Below, in pieces: positions 42,298-52,640 of a DNA stretch of 64,000 nucleotides (positions are counted from its first letter, which is position 1; each line of letters starts with the position of its first letter). The translations under genes were made by a program, and so were the position numbers. This stretch comes from Cyanobium sp. CZS48M (GTDB taxonomy: Bacteria > Cyanobacteriota > Cyanobacteriia > PCC-6307 > Cyanobiaceae), in NCBI GenBank assembly GCA_030373145.1, contig JAUCZK010000020.1, positions 34,033 through 98,032 of the forward strand, given 5' to 3'. Under the pieces are notes generated by a model. That model saw nothing but the letters and a program-made list of their open reading frames with translations. It had not been told where the DNA came from and made no database searches.

Positions 42298-42483
42298 CGG
42301 CGGCTATCTGGGACATCACGCCCTCAGCGTTCCCAGAAAAGGCGAGATGTAGCCCTGTATCGAGTTGAAGCTGGCCACAATCTTCAACAACCGTTGCAGG
42401 TGCGCCCTCAGGAGCCAGCCCACGTCGTCGCGTCCCAGCGGCTGACAGACTGGTTCTAGTGAAACACCGGGGCTGAATCGGGG

Positions 42484-42678
42484 ATGCGCACCACCTTGAA
42501 CCTCGACGACGATCTGCTCGCTCAGGCCGGAACCCTCAGCGGCATCAAGGAGCGCACACGGCTGATCCGCGAGGCCCTCAAGGCCCTGATCGAGCGGGAA
42601 CGCTCCCGCCGGGTGGTCGTCATGGGCGGCTCGGAGACCCAGATCGGACCACCCCCGCGCCACCGCCAGCCCTACTGA
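42484..42678 (+). CDS. VapB-family antitoxin without adjacent toxin
   Basis: 64 residues from ATG 42484. [20 protein letters not shown] followed by [18 protein letters not shown] is the ribbon-helix-helix N-terminus of VapB (DUF2191) antitoxins; the C-terminal toxin-binding tail is short and ends at the lepA 3' end. A vapC PIN-domain gene would normally follow within a few bases, but the next gene is lepA on the opposite strand, so this is an orphan. Confidence 0.8.
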   Translation: MRTTLNLDDDLLAQAGTLSGIKERTRLIREALKALIERERSRRVVVMGGSETQIGPPPRHRQPY

Positions 42679-44480
42679 TTCAGCTTGAGCACCGCCATGA
42701 AGGCTTCCTGGGGCACATCCACCTTGCCCATCGCCTTCATGCGCTTCTTGCCCTTGGCCTGCTTTTTGAGCAGCTTTTTCTTGCGGGAGATATCACCACC
42801 ATAGCACTTGGCGAGCACATCCTTGCGGATGGCGCTGATGCTTTCGCTGGCGATGATGCGGCTGCCGATCGAGGCTTGGATCGGAATCTTGAACTGCTGC
42901 CTCGGGATCAGCTCCTTGAGCTTCTCCACCAGGCCCTTGCCCACGTTGTAGGCCTTGTCGCGGTGCACGATCGTGGTGAGCGGATCGGCCTTCTCGCTGT
43001 TGATCAGCACATCGAGGCGCACCAGCTCGTTCTTGCGGTAGCCGATCAGGCTGTATTCCATCGAGGCATAGCCCTTGGTGCGGCTTTTCATCTGATCGAA
43101 GAAATCCGTCACCACCTCCGCCAGCGGCATCTCGTAGTGCAGCGTCACCCGATCGGTGGTGATGAACTTCATGTCGATGAATTCACCGCGCCGCTCCTGG
43201 CAGAGCTCCATCAGGGCGCCGTTGTAGGTGTTTGGGGTGTAGATCTCCAGCTTCACATAGGGCTCCTCGATTGATTCGCGCTTCTGCGGATCCGGCAACG
43301 TGGCGGGATTGTCCACCATCTGCGTGCTGCCATCGATCATGTTCACCTGATAGATCACCGAGGGGGCGGTCACGATCAGGTCAAGGTCGTATTCACGCTC
43401 CAGCCGTTCCTGAACGATTTCCATGTGCAGCAGGCCCAGGAAGCCGCAGCGGAAGCCGAAGCCCATGGCGCTGCTGGTTTCCGGCTCGTATTTCAGGGCC
43501 GCATCAGAGAGCTTGAGCTTGTCGAGGGCATCGCGCAGATCGGGGTACTGATCGGCATCGGTGGGAAACAGCCCACAGAACACCATCGGCTTGGCCTCGG
43601 TGTAGCCCGGCAGCGGCTCACTCACCGGATCAGCCATCAGCGTGACCGTGTCGCCCACCCGCGCATCAGCCACGGCCTTGATCGAGGCGGAGAAATAACC
43701 CACCTCACCGGCATGGAGGCTGTCCACCTGGCGCTGGTCCGGCGCCATCACCCCCACTTCATCCAGCTCGTAACTGGTCTTGCTGGCCATCAGCAGCACC
43801 TTGTCCTTCTTCGCCACCCGGCCGCTGATCACCCGGAAATAGACGATCACGCCCCGGTAGGCGTCGTAGTACGAGTCGAAGATCAGGGCGCGCAGCTGCT
43901 CGGCCACCCGATCCGGCGGCGGCGGCACCCGCTCCACAATCGCCTCGAGGATCTCGGGAATGCCCAGGCCCGTCTTGGCGGAGCAATCGATCGCCTTGGA
44001 GGTGTCGAGCCCGATGATCGCCTCGATCTCCTCCTTGATGCGCTCAGGATCAGCACCGGGCAGATCGATCTTGTTGAGCACCGGAATGATCTCCAGATCA
44101 TTCTCCAGCGCCAGATACACATTCGCGAGCGTCTGTGCCTCCACCCCCTGGCTGGCATCCACCACCAGCAGCGCCCCTTCACAGGCCTGCAGGCTGCGGC
44201 TCACCTCATAGGAGAAGTCCACATGACCTGGGGTGTCGATCAGGTTGAGGATGTAGGTCTCGCCGTCGGCCGCGGTGTACTCCATCCGCGCGGCCTGGAG
44301 CTTGATCGTGATCCCCCGCTCCCGCTCCAGCTCCATGTTGTCCAGGAACTGGGCCTGCATGTCGCGCACCGCCACCGTTCCGGTGTCCTGCAGCAACCGG
44401 TCGGCCAGGGTCGACTTGCCATGGTCGATGTGGGCAATGATGCAGAAATTGCGGATCCGTGAAACGGGAACGTCGGTCAT
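42672..44480 (-). CDS. lepA: elongation factor 4 (LepA)
   Basis: 602 residues. GTPase motifs: [16 protein letters not shown] (G1), RGITI (G2), DTPGHVDF (G3), NKIDLP (G4) and SAKTG (G5). The C-terminal LepA-specific domain ends in [20 protein letters not shown], a basic stretch. LepA is a ribosomal translocase-like GTPase that acts on stalled or early-assembled ribosomes. Length and order of domains are normal. It converges on the orphan antitoxin with a 7-bp overlap. Confidence 0.96.
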   Translation of the reverse strand: MTDVPVSRIRNFCIIAHIDHGKSTLADRLLQDTGTVAVRDMQAQFLDNMELERERGITIKLQAARMEYTAADGETYILNLIDTPGHVDFSYEVSRSLQACEGALLVVDASQGVEAQTLANVYLALENDLEIIPVLNKIDLPGADPERIKEEIEAIIGLDTSKAIDCSAKTGLGIPEILEAIVERVPPPPDRVAEQLRALIFDSYYDAYRGVIVYFRVISGRVAKKDKVLLMASKTSYELDEVGVMAPDQRQVDSLHAGEVGYFSASIKAVADARVGDTVTLMADPVSEPLPGYTEAKPMVFCGLFPTDADQYPDLRDALDKLKLSDAALKYEPETSSAMGFGFRCGFLGLLHMEIVQERLEREYDLDLIVTAPSVIYQVNMIDGSTQMVDNPATLPDPQKRESIEEPYVKLEIYTPNTYNGALMELCQERRGEFIDMKFITTDRVTLHYEMPLAEVVTDFFDQMKSRTKGYASMEYSLIGYRKNELVRLDVLINSEKADPLTTIVHRDKAYNVGKGLVEKLKELIPRQQFKIPIQASIGSRIIASESISAIRKDVLAKCYGGDISRKKKLLKKQAKGKKRMKAMGKVDVPQEAFMAVLKLNQ

Positions 44481-44633
44481 CGGGGCTGGGGATCTGGCGG
44501 CACGGTGGGCCCGGCCGGATCCCGGGGGCCTGGCAGGTCAAGCGATCCTAAGGAGAGATGGCCTTGGCTCCTCAGCACACGGGCGTGCGCCGGCAATGTT
44601 CCTACACTCCGAGAGAACATGCCGGGGGAACCT

Positions 44634-44999
44634 ATGCAGGCCTTCACGATCCGCCAGCTCAAAAGCAACCCCTCCACGGTGATCCGTGCGGCCGAGGCCG
44701 ATGCCATGGCCGTGGTCACCAACAGGGATCAGCCCACGGCGCTGGTGGTTGCCTTCGACCGACTCGGGGTGGCCGACACGGCCGCCGTCCGCTCCGGCCT
44801 CGCCCTCACACTGATCCAGTCCGGTTCGGTCTCCACCGCCGCCGCAGCGCGCATCGCCGGCCTCGAGCTGCCGTGCTTCCTCGAACTGCTCTCCAGCCTG
44901 AAGATTCCCCTCACCTCCAGCGATCCAGCTGACACCCGCTCCGATCTGGAGGCCGCCCGGCGCTGGCTCGGGCTCGACTCGGCACCCTCCAACACTTGA
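44634..44999 (+). CDS. antitoxin: Phd-like plus UPF0175-like domains
   Basis: 121 residues from ATG 44634, with GGGGGAA just upstream. Residues 1-45 (FTIRQLKSNPSTVIRAAEAD and PTALVVAF) look like a Phd/YefM-type DNA-binding domain, and residues 50-95 (ALTLIQSGSVSTAAAARIAG, then FLELLSSLKIPL) follow the UPF0175 pattern. UPF0175 proteins commonly sit before DUF3368 PIN toxins, as here: the toxin start overlaps this gene's stop (TGATG). The joined arrangement of the two domains is unusual. Confidence 0.75.
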   Translation: MQAFTIRQLKSNPSTVIRAAEADAMAVVTNRDQPTALVVAFDRLGVADTAAVRSGLALTLIQSGSVSTAAAARIAGLELPCFLELLSSLKIPLTSSDPADTRSDLEAARRWLGLDSAPSNT

Positions 45000-45523
45000 T
45001 GCCAGCGGTGATCGCCGATGCCGGACCGTTGATCGGGCTCTCCCGGATCGGTCGGCTCGCTTTGCTGCGCGAGGTGTTCGAGCAGATCCTGATCACCCCT
45101 GAGGTAACGACGGAACTGCGGATCAGTGGGCACAACTCAGAACGTGTTGCCTATGACGGCCAGGAGGCACTCGCCGAGGCCCTGGTGGAGGGATGGCTCC
45201 GCCTCAGTGAACCGGCGAACCCAGGCGACTACAGACCCCTCAACCCAGGGGTCGATGCCGGCGAAGCCAGCTGCATCGCCCTGGCGCTCTCATTGAGGCA
45301 GCGGGGGCTGGCGTCGCTGCTGATCCTCGACGATCGCGCCGGGCGTGCAGAAGCCCGCCGGCTGGATCTCGAGCTCACGGGTACGGCGGCGGTCGTGGCG
45401 ATGGCCCGTCTGCGCGGGCTGATCCCCGCGGCAGGCCCGGTGCTGCACGACTTGCGCGGCAACGGTTACTTCCTCAGCGAGGCCACGATCGACGCCGTGC
45501 TGCGAGCCCTGAATGAACGCTGA
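44999..45523 (+). CDS. PIN-domain toxin (DUF3368)
   Basis: 174 residues. The start ATG 44999 overlaps the antitoxin stop. PAVIADAGPLIGLSRIGRL carries the first PIN aspartate; GEASCIALAL gives the central Glu region and LLILDDRAGRAEARRL the later Asp pair, the acidic metal site of PIN ribonucleases. DUF3368 PIN proteins form toxin-antitoxin pairs with UPF0175 antitoxins. All active-site residues appear present, so the module is probably functional. Confidence 0.85.
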   Translation: MPAVIADAGPLIGLSRIGRLALLREVFEQILITPEVTTELRISGHNSERVAYDGQEALAEALVEGWLRLSEPANPGDYRPLNPGVDAGEASCIALALSLRQRGLASLLILDDRAGRAEARRLDLELTGTAAVVAMARLRGLIPAAGPVLHDLRGNGYFLSEATIDAVLRALNER

Positions 45524-45604
45524 TCGCCCCCTGCGGCACCACGAGTGAAACCAGGCGCCCCCCGGACCACCTCCCTAAGCTCAATTCATCGTCCTGAGAC
45601 CTTC

Positions 45605-45895
45605 ATGAGCACCGACACCGCCACCCCAGACACCAGCGCCAGCGCCGAAGCCATCAACGATCCCCGCGCCCTCACCGTCGAGAACGTCGAGCGGGTGCTC
45701 GATGAGCTGCGCCCCTACCTGATGGCCGATGGCGGCAACGTCGAGATCGTTGAGATCGACGGCCCCACCGTGAAGGTGCGCCTGCAGGGCGCCTGCGGCA
45801 GCTGCCCCAGCAGCACCATGACCCTGAAGATGGGCATCGAGCGCAAGCTGCGCGAGGCGATCCCCGAAGTGAACGAAGTGGTGCAGGTGCTCTGA
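45605..45895 (+). CDS. NifU-like iron-sulfur scaffold protein (Nfu)
   Basis: 96 residues from ATG 45605. The NifU C-terminal domain reads [20 protein letters not shown] and [20 protein letters not shown], with the CxxC iron-sulfur scaffold site. It assembles Fe-S clusters for photosystem I and other proteins in cyanobacteria. A 30-residue Thr/Ala-rich N-terminus precedes the domain. serS begins 65 bp downstream. Confidence 0.93.
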   Translation: MSTDTATPDTSASAEAINDPRALTVENVERVLDELRPYLMADGGNVEIVEIDGPTVKVRLQGACGSCPSSTMTLKMGIERKLREAIPEVNEVVQVL

Positions 45896-45960
45896 GGCCC
45901 TTCCACGCGGCCTACTCCAGCACCAGTCCGTAGGCTGCACGCGCCTTTGCACCTGGAGCC

Positions 45961-47253
45961 GTGCTGGATCAGCGCCTGCTGCGCGACAACCCCGAGCTGA
46001 TCGTCGAGCAGCTCGGGCGGCGGGGCATGACGCTCAATCTCACGGCCCTGCAGCTGATCGCCCGCCAGGAGCGTGATCTTGAGCAGCAACGCAGTGATCT
46101 GCAGGCCGAAGGCAACCGCATCGGCCGCCAGGTGGGCGAACTGATCCGCGGCGGCGCAGCGCCCCACAGCCCCGAGGTGCAGGCCCTGCGCGACCGGGGC
46201 AACACCATCAAGCAACAGGTGGCGGTGCTGGAGGAGGAGGAGAAATCCCTCGAAACCCGCCTGCGCGAGCAGCTGCTGGCCTTCCCCAACCTGCCCTCCC
46301 CCCACTGCCCCGATGGGGCCGGTGAAGCCGAGAACGTGGAGCGTCGGCGCTGGGGCATACCCCGCATGCCGGTGGCCGGCGAGCCCGCCCTCGAGGAGCA
46401 CTGGCAGATCGCCGAACGCCTCGGCCTGATCGACAGCGAGCGCTCGGTGCGCATCGCCCAGAGCCGCTTCGTGACCCTGCTCGGAGCGGGCGCGCGGCTG
46501 GAGCGGGCCCTGATCAGCTTCATGCTCGATCAGCACGCCAGCCGCGGTTACCGCGAGATGCTGCCGCCGATCCTTGTCAACAGCGCCAGCCTCACCGCCT
46601 CCGGCCAGCTGCCCAAGTTCGCCGAGGAAAGCTTCAGCTGCGCCGACGACGACCTCTGGCTCACCCCCACCGCCGAGGTGCCGATCACCTCGTTCCACCG
46701 CGACGAGATTCTTGCGGCCGAGCAACTGCCGCTCAAGTACGCCGCCTACACCCCCTGCTTCCGCCGCGAGGCCGGCTCCTACGGCCGCGACACCCGCGGC
46801 CTGATCCGCCTGCACCAGTTCAACAAGGTGGAGTTGTACTGGTTCTGCCATCCGGATGAATCGGAAGCAGCCCACGCCCAGCTCACCGCCGACGCCGAAG
46901 CGGTGCTGCAGGCCCTCGAGCTGCCCTACCGGGTGCTGGATCTCTGCACCGGTGATCTGGGCTTTTCGGCCGCCCGCACGTTCGATCTCGAGGTGTGGCT
47001 TCCCGGCGCCGGCACCTACCGCGAGATCTCCAGCTGCAGCACCTGCGGTGATTTCCAGGCACGGCGCGCCTCGATCCGCTTCAAGGACGGCAAGAAAACC
47101 CGCCTGCTGCACACCCTCAACGGCAGTGGTCTGGCGGTGGGGCGCACCATGGCCGCCCTGCTGGAAACCGGCCAGCAGGCCGACGGCAGCGTGCGCCTGC
47201 CGCAGGCCCTGGTGCCCTACATGGGCTGCGATCGCCTGCTGCCGGAAGCCTGA
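45961..47253 (+). CDS. serS: seryl-tRNA synthetase
   Basis: 430 residues from GTG 45961. The N-terminal coiled-coil arm (LIARQERDLEQQRSDLQAEG) binds the tRNA-Ser long arm. Class II motifs: motif 2 in YTPCFRREAGSYGRDTRGLI, motif 3 in LNGSGLAVGRTMAALLE. Length is normal; the enzyme charges tRNA-Ser including the CGA isoacceptor encoded in this window. Confidence 0.96.
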   Translation: MLDQRLLRDNPELIVEQLGRRGMTLNLTALQLIARQERDLEQQRSDLQAEGNRIGRQVGELIRGGAAPHSPEVQALRDRGNTIKQQVAVLEEEEKSLETRLREQLLAFPNLPSPHCPDGAGEAENVERRRWGIPRMPVAGEPALEEHWQIAERLGLIDSERSVRIAQSRFVTLLGAGARLERALISFMLDQHASRGYREMLPPILVNSASLTASGQLPKFAEESFSCADDDLWLTPTAEVPITSFHRDEILAAEQLPLKYAAYTPCFRREAGSYGRDTRGLIRLHQFNKVELYWFCHPDESEAAHAQLTADAEAVLQALELPYRVLDLCTGDLGFSAARTFDLEVWLPGAGTYREISSCSTCGDFQARRASIRFKDGKKTRLLHTLNGSGLAVGRTMAALLETGQQADGSVRLPQALVPYMGCDRLLPEA

Positions 47254-47310
47254 AGGGAACGTCCCAGGCCGGAAACCCCCAGAATGGTTGTCTTGCGCAA
47301 CACAGCCTGA

Positions 47311-48399
47311 ATGGGCGTTCTCACGGCACTGGCGATTCTGGCGGGCCTGATCGTGGTGCATGAAGCCGGCCATTTCTTTGCCGCCACCTGGCAGGGCATC
47401 CGCGTCAGCGGCTTCTCGATCGGCTTCGGCCCGGCCCTGCTGCAGCGGCAGCGCCGCGGCGTGCAGTTCGCCCTGCGGGCCATCCCCCTGGGCGGCTATG
47501 TCGCCTTCCCGGACGACGAGGAAGACAGCGAGATCCCCAGCGATGATCCCGATCTGCTGCGCAACCGCCCCCTGCCCCAGCGGGCCCTGGTGATCGCCGC
47601 CGGCGTCATCGCCAACCTGCTGCTGGCCTGGGTGGTGCTCTTCGGTCAGGGGCTGCTGGTGGGCGTGCCCGCCGGCTTCAGCGCCACCCCTGGCGTGCTG
47701 GTGGCGGCGGTGCAGCCGGGCCAGCCCGCCGCCGCCTCGGGCCTGATGGCCGGCGATCGCATCCTCAGACTCGGCGGAGTGGCCGTCGGTGGTGGCTCCA
47801 AGGCCGTGGTGGATCTGGTGGCCGACATCCAGGGGGCGCCCGAGCGCAGCCTGCAGATCCAGGCCGAGCGCGACGGTGAGACCCTCAGCCTGCGGCTCAC
47901 CCCCAGCGATCGCGATGGCATCGGCCGCATCGGCGCCCAGCTCCAGCCCAACGGCAGTGAGGTGTTCCGTCCCGCCAAGGGGCCGCTGGAGCTTCTCGGC
48001 CAGACCAACCGCGTCTTCGTGCAGCTGATCCGCCGCACCGTTGATGGCTTCGTGGCCCTGGTCACCCACTTCGGCGAAACCGCTCCCCAGGTGTCGGGGC
48101 CGGTGAAGATCGTCGAGATGGGCGCCAGCCTGGCCCGCCAGGGCGGCGGCAGCCTGTTCGTGTTCGCTGCGCTGATCTCGATCAACCTGGCGGTGCTCAA
48201 CGCCCTGCCCCTGCCCCTGCTCGATGGCGGCCAGTTCGCCCTGCTGCTGCTGGAGGGCCTGCGCGGCAAGCCCCTGCCTGATCGGCTGCAGATGGCCTTC
48301 ATGCAGTCGGGTTTCCTGCTGCTGGTGGGGCTGAGCGTGGTGCTGATCGTCAAGGACACCAGCCAGCTTTCAGTGGTGCAGCAACTGCTCGGCCGCTGA
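47311..48399 (+). CDS. rseP: site-2-type zinc metalloprotease (RseP)
   Basis: 362 residues. The zinc motif HEAGH is near residue 17 in the first helix; a PDZ domain follows (PGQPAAASGLMAGDRILRLG), and the second metal motif LNALPLPLLDGGQ lies in the third helix. M50 proteases cut transmembrane signalling proteins such as anti-sigma factors. It follows serS by 57 bp and precedes nth by 1 bp. Confidence 0.94.
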   Translation: MGVLTALAILAGLIVVHEAGHFFAATWQGIRVSGFSIGFGPALLQRQRRGVQFALRAIPLGGYVAFPDDEEDSEIPSDDPDLLRNRPLPQRALVIAAGVIANLLLAWVVLFGQGLLVGVPAGFSATPGVLVAAVQPGQPAAASGLMAGDRILRLGGVAVGGGSKAVVDLVADIQGAPERSLQIQAERDGETLSLRLTPSDRDGIGRIGAQLQPNGSEVFRPAKGPLELLGQTNRVFVQLIRRTVDGFVALVTHFGETAPQVSGPVKIVEMGASLARQGGGSLFVFAALISINLAVLNALPLPLLDGGQFALLLLEGLRGKPLPDRLQMAFMQSGFLLLVGLSVVLIVKDTSQLSVVQQLLGR

Positions 48400-48400
48400 G

Positions 48401-49087
48401 GTGCCCCGCTTTGCCACGGCCCGGCAGCGGGCGCCGCTGATCCAGGAGCGCCTGGCGCTCCACTACCCCCACGCCACCTGCTCCCTCGATTGGCGCACGC
48501 CCTGGGAGCTGCTGGTGGCCACCATGCTCTCGGCCCAGTGCACCGACGAGCGGGTGAACCTGGTCACCCCGGCCCTGTTCGAGCGCTTCGCCGATGCGGC
48601 CGCCGCTGCTGCGGTGAGCTCCAGCGAGGTGGAGCCCTACGTGAAGTCCACCGGCTTCTACCGCAACAAGGCCAAGCACATCGTGGCCGCCTCCCAGCTG
48701 CTGATGGAGCGCCACGGCGGTGCGGTGCCGGCCTCGATGGAGCAGTTGCTGGAGCTGCCGGGGGTGGCGCGCAAGACCGCCAACGTGGTGCTGGCCCATG
48801 CCTTCGGCATCAATGCCGGTTTCACCGTCGACACCCACGTGCGGCGGCTGAGCAACCGGCTCGGGCTCACCCGCCAGAGCGAACCGCCACGGATCGAGCC
48901 CGATCTGATGAAGCTCTTCCCCCAGCCGGAATGGGAGAACCTCTCGATCCGGCTCATCTTCCATGGCCGCGCCGTCTGCAACGCCCGCAAGCCCCTCTGC
49001 GCCGCCTGCCCCCTCGCCGATCTCTGCCCCAGCCATCCCGACCACGGCCCCAGCGGCCGCCGGGTTCAGCAGCAGGCCACGCGCTAG
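48401..49087 (+). CDS. nth: endonuclease III
   Basis: 228 residues from GTG 48401. The helix-hairpin-helix LPGVARKTANVVLAHAF carries the catalytic lysine; the catalytic aspartate is in VDTHVRRLSNRLG; the C-terminal cluster C-x6-C-x2-C-x5-C (CNARKPLCAACPLADLC) holds 4Fe-4S. It is a DNA glycosylase/AP lyase for oxidised pyrimidines. Motifs complete. Confidence 0.95.
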   Translation: MPRFATARQRAPLIQERLALHYPHATCSLDWRTPWELLVATMLSAQCTDERVNLVTPALFERFADAAAAAAVSSSEVEPYVKSTGFYRNKAKHIVAASQLLMERHGGAVPASMEQLLELPGVARKTANVVLAHAFGINAGFTVDTHVRRLSNRLGLTRQSEPPRIEPDLMKLFPQPEWENLSIRLIFHGRAVCNARKPLCAACPLADLCPSHPDHGPSGRRVQQQATR

Positions 49088-49121
49088 GCTCGATCTCCAC
49101 TGAACGAATTGCAGCAGCCGC

Positions 49122-49424
49122 ATGGCGAAGAAGTCGATGATTGCGCGCGATGTCAAGCGCAAGAAAATTGTGGAACGCTTCGCCGTCAAGCGCGCCGAGC
49201 TGAAGGCTTCGTTTGAGGCGGCCGCTGATCCGATGCAGCGCCTGGAGATCCACCGCAAGATCCAGAACCTGCCCCGCAACAGCGCCCCCAACCGGGTGCG
49301 CAACCGCTGCTGGGCCACCGGCAAGCCCCGCGGCTACTACCGCGATTTCGGACTCTGCCGCAACCAGCTGCGCGAGCGTGCCCACAAGGGTCTGCTGCCC
49401 GGCGTCGTCAAGTCGAGCTGGTAA
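49122..49424 (+). CDS. rpsN: 30S ribosomal protein S14
   Basis: 100 residues, the long zinc-free form. [20 protein letters not shown] at the start and [20 protein letters not shown] near the end are typical of S14, which binds the 30S head. It has a good terminator 54 bp downstream. Confidence 0.96.
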   Translation: MAKKSMIARDVKRKKIVERFAVKRAELKASFEAAADPMQRLEIHRKIQNLPRNSAPNRVRNRCWATGKPRGYYRDFGLCRNQLRERAHKGLLPGVVKSSW

Positions 49425-49477
49425 GCGGCTTCATGCCCTGGCTGTTCATCAGCGGCAGGGCGCCAATCAAGAGCGTG

Positions 49478-49503
49478 GGGGTGGCCAGGTGCCACCCTTT
49501 TTT
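49478..49503 (+). terminator. rho-independent terminator after rpsN
   Basis: Perfect 7-bp stem GGGTGGC/GCCACCC with a 5-nt loop (CAGGT) followed by seven T residues. It separates rpsN from pnp. Confidence 0.9.
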
Positions 49504-49570
49504 GCGTCGTCAAGCCCTCGCAGGTCCGAATGCGAAGATGGTGCGTGAATAAAAACGGACATAAGACGAC

Positions 49571-51694
49571 GTGCCAGCAAAGATTCAGACGGTCTCCTTC
49601 GATGGTCGGGAGATCCGGCTGACCACGGGCTTGTATGCCCCCCAGGCCGGGGGTTCAGTGTTGATCGAATGCGGGGACACCGCCGTGCTGGTCACGGCCA
49701 CCCGCGCCAAGGGCCGCGAAGGGATCGATTTTCTGCCGCTCACCTGTGATTACGAAGAGCGCCTCTACGCCGCCGGCCGCATCCCCGGCAGCTTCTTCCG
49801 CCGTGAAGGCCGCCCCCCCGAGCGGGCCATCCTCACCACCCGCCTGATCGATCGGCCCCTGCGGCCCCTGTTCCCCTCCTGGCTGCGCGACGACCTGCAG
49901 GTGGTGGCCACCTGCCTGTCGCTGGATGAGCGGGTGCCGCCCGATGTGCTGGCGGTCACCGGCGCTTCGATCGCCACCCTGCTGGCGAAGATCCCCTTCA
50001 ACGGCCCCATGGCCGCCGTGCGCGTGGGCCTACTGGGCGACGACTTCGTGCTCAACCCCAGCTACCGCGAGATTGAGCGCAGCGAGCTGGATCTGATCGT
50101 GGCCGGCACCCCCTCCGGTGTGGTGATGGTGGAAGCGGGCGCCAATCAGCTGCCCGAACAGGACGTGATCGAGGCGATCGACTTCGGCTACGAAGCCGTG
50201 GGCGAACTGATCAAGGCCCAGCAGACCCTGCTCAGCGAACTCGGTATCGAGCAGGTGTTCCCCGAAGCCCAGGTCCAGGACCCCGCCCTGCCGGCCTTCC
50301 TGGAGCAGGAATGCGGCGCCGGCATCGGTGAGGTGCTCAAACAGTTCAGCCTCACCAAGGCCGAGCGCGACGCCCAGCTTGATGTCATCAAGGCGGGCGT
50401 GGCCCAGAAGATCGCCGGCCTCTCCGACGACGATCCGATCCGCGTGGCCGCTGCGGGCAAGGCCCTCGGCAACACCTACAAGGGCATCACCAAGAAGCTG
50501 ATGCGCGACCAGATCCTCACTGAGGGCAAACGGGTGGATGGCCGCAACCTCGATGAGGTGCGTCCGATCAGCGCCGCCGTGGGTGTGCTGCCCAAGCGGG
50601 TCCACGGCTCGGGCCTGTTCCAGCGCGGGCTCACCCAGGTGCTCTCCACCGCCACCCTCGGCACCCCCAGCGATGCCCAGGAGATGGACGACCTCAACCC
50701 CATGGGTGAGAAGACCTACCTGCACCACTACAACTTCCCGCCCTATTCGGTGGGCGAAACCCGGCCGATGCGCTCCCCCGGCCGCCGCGAGGTGGGCCAC
50801 GGCGCCCTGGCCGAGCGGGCGATCATTCCCGTGCTTCCCCCCAAGGAGAGCTTCCCCTACGTGCTGCGGGTGGTCTCGGAGTGCCTCAGCTCCAACGGCT
50901 CCACCTCCATGGGCTCGGTCTGCGGCAGCACCCTCGCCCTGATGGATGCCGGCGTGCCCCTCAAGGCGCCCGTCAGCGGCGCCGCCATGGGCCTGATCAA
51001 GGAGGGCGATGAGGTGCGCATCCTCACCGACATCCAGGGCATCGAGGATTTCCTCGGCGACATGGACTTCAAGGTGGCCGGCACCGAGAAGGGCATTACC
51101 GCCCTGCAGATGGACATGAAGATCAGTGGCCTGGCGGTGAGCACCATCGCTGAGGCCGTCAACCAGGCCCGCCCGGCCCGGCTGCACATCCTCGAGAAGA
51201 TGCTCGAAGCGATCGCCAAGCCCCGCGATGTGCTCTCCCCCCATGCCCCGCGCCTGCTCAGCTTCCGCATCGACCCGGAACTGATCGGCACCGTGATCGG
51301 CCCCGGTGGCCGCACGATCAAGGGCATCACCGAGCGCACCAACACCAAGATCGACATCGAAGACGGCGGCATCGTCACGATCGCCAGCCACGACGGCGCC
51401 GCCGCCGAGGAAGCTCAGCGGATCATCGAAGGGCTCACCCGCCGCGTCAGCGAAGGGGAGATGTTCAACGGCTCCGTCACCCGGATCATCCCGATCGGCG
51501 CCTTCGTGGAGATCCTCCCCGGCAAGGAGGGCATGATTCACATCTCCCAGCTCTCCGAAGCGCGGGTGGAGAAGGTGGAGGATGTGATCAAGGTGGGCGA
51601 TGCCGTCACCGTGCGGGTGCGCGAAATCGACAACCGCGGCCGCATCAACCTGACCCTCCGCGGCGTGGCCCAGGAAACGGTGCCGGTGGCCTGA
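49571..51694 (+). CDS. pnp: polynucleotide phosphorylase
   Basis: 707 residues from GTG 49571. Two RNase PH domains (the second with [20 protein letters not shown] and [17 protein letters not shown]), a linking alpha domain, a KH domain ([15 protein letters not shown]) and an S1 domain ([19 protein letters not shown]). PNPase degrades and also polymerises RNA 3' tails, an important activity in cyanobacteria that lack a dedicated poly(A) polymerase. Domain order and length are normal. Its own terminator follows. Confidence 0.96.
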   Translation: MPAKIQTVSFDGREIRLTTGLYAPQAGGSVLIECGDTAVLVTATRAKGREGIDFLPLTCDYEERLYAAGRIPGSFFRREGRPPERAILTTRLIDRPLRPLFPSWLRDDLQVVATCLSLDERVPPDVLAVTGASIATLLAKIPFNGPMAAVRVGLLGDDFVLNPSYREIERSELDLIVAGTPSGVVMVEAGANQLPEQDVIEAIDFGYEAVGELIKAQQTLLSELGIEQVFPEAQVQDPALPAFLEQECGAGIGEVLKQFSLTKAERDAQLDVIKAGVAQKIAGLSDDDPIRVAAAGKALGNTYKGITKKLMRDQILTEGKRVDGRNLDEVRPISAAVGVLPKRVHGSGLFQRGLTQVLSTATLGTPSDAQEMDDLNPMGEKTYLHHYNFPPYSVGETRPMRSPGRREVGHGALAERAIIPVLPPKESFPYVLRVVSECLSSNGSTSMGSVCGSTLALMDAGVPLKAPVSGAAMGLIKEGDEVRILTDIQGIEDFLGDMDFKVAGTEKGITALQMDMKISGLAVSTIAEAVNQARPARLHILEKMLEAIAKPRDVLSPHAPRLLSFRIDPELIGTVIGPGGRTIKGITERTNTKIDIEDGGIVTIASHDGAAAEEAQRIIEGLTRRVSEGEMFNGSVTRIIPIGAFVEILPGKEGMIHISQLSEARVEKVEDVIKVGDAVTVRVREIDNRGRINLTLRGVAQETVPVA

Positions 51695-51722
51695 TCAGCC
51701 GGGCCTGATCAAACTTCAAACC

Positions 51723-51742
51723 TCAGTGATCTTGATCACTGA
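51723..51742. repeat. 9-bp palindrome downstream of pnp
   Basis: TCAGTGATC, two-base spacer TT, then its exact reverse complement GATCACTGA. It lies between the pnp stop and the terminator and is either a protein-binding site or part of the 3' RNA structure. Confidence 0.6.
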
Positions 51743-51751
51743 ATAGCTCTC

Positions 51752-51786
51752 AACCGCTTTCGCCCCAGGGTGAGGGCGGTTTTTTT
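51752..51786 (+). terminator. rho-independent terminator after pnp
   Basis: AACCGC pairs with GCGGTT, extended by CGCCC with GGGCG after a small internal loop, and is followed by a run of T residues. It ends the pnp transcript. Confidence 0.8.
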
Positions 51787-51807
51787 GGGCTCAACGGTGT
51801 AGGCCGC

Positions 51808-52566
51808 TCAGATCAGCCCACGCCCAATGGTCGTCAGGTCAGCAGAAGCGCTGAAAATCTGCAGGGTGGGGTCGAAGCGTGGATCCTGCAGGGTGCGCTC
51901 GATGGTGGGATCCCACACGTAGATGTCAGCCCCCACCACGGTGGTCACCCCGATCACCTCGCCGCGCACAATCAGTCCGTCGCTGTCCCTGATGAAGCGT
52001 CCGTTGCTGTCGGTGGAGGGCTCATAGCGGGAGATGGCCACCCCATCCGCTACTTCGTCGTAGGCGATCAGATTGGCGTAATCGAGAAAACTGCCGAAGT
52101 TGTCGATCAGAACCTTGTCGCCTTGGGCGGCATTGAAATCCTCGATGCGATCGTTGCCGCGTGAGAGGACAAAGCGGTCGGCTCCGAGGCCGCCGAAGAG
52201 GCGATCATCGCCGCGGTTGCCGTTGAGGGAATCATCCCCCTCGCCCCCATAGAGCCAGTCATTGCCCTGGCCACCGGAGAGGGAATCGAATCCGGCTCCC
52301 CCACGCAGGGTGTCGTTGCCGGCATTGCCGCGCAGAGCGTCATCCAGCTGGCGACCCAGCAACAGATCATCACCCCCCAGGCCACGGATCGTGTCCATGC
52401 CTTCCGTGCCACTGAGGGTGTCGTTGGCCTCGGTGCCCGTGATCTCCTGACCCAGCAGAAAGTTTTCGCCCAGAGCCGGATCGACAAACGCCGGCTGGCC
52501 CTGGTCCAGCAGAAACTGGTTGAGAGTCTGCTGGGCCTGCAGAAACTCAAGGGCCGGATCAACCAT
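51808..52566 (-). CDS. RTX (hemolysin-type) calcium-binding repeat protein
   Basis: 252 residues. Several nonapeptide repeats of the GGxGxDxUx type are seen between about residues 60 and 130 (for example RGGAGFDSLSGGQGNDWLY and GGEGDDSLNGNRGDDRLFG); they form a calcium-stabilised beta roll. Such proteins are usually secreted through a type I system, whose signal lies at the C-terminus. The N-terminal 40 residues and C-terminal 100 residues are unrelated to the repeats. Exact role (S-layer-like, adhesin or effector) unknown. Confidence 0.85.
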   Translation of the reverse strand: MVDPALEFLQAQQTLNQFLLDQGQPAFVDPALGENFLLGQEITGTEANDTLSGTEGMDTIRGLGGDDLLLGRQLDDALRGNAGNDTLRGGAGFDSLSGGQGNDWLYGGEGDDSLNGNRGDDRLFGGLGADRFVLSRGNDRIEDFNAAQGDKVLIDNFGSFLDYANLIAYDEVADGVAISRYEPSTDSNGRFIRDSDGLIVRGEVIGVTTVVGADIYVWDPTIERTLQDPRFDPTLQIFSASADLTTIGRGLI

Positions 52567-52640
52567 GGGGGCTCGGAGGAGATTTCAAGGCTAGCGATCA
52601 GCACTTTGAGGGGCCATTGGCCCCAGAGGGCAACCCGCGA

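Noticed and set aside
45715..48069. 784-codon open frame antisense to the Nfu, serS and rseP genes
   Set aside because: It crosses three well-identified genes and their gaps, and its protein is a Gly/Ala/His-rich shadow.
50030..51541. 503-codon open frame antisense to pnp
   Set aside because: pnp is complete with all domains; the antisense product is low-complexity.
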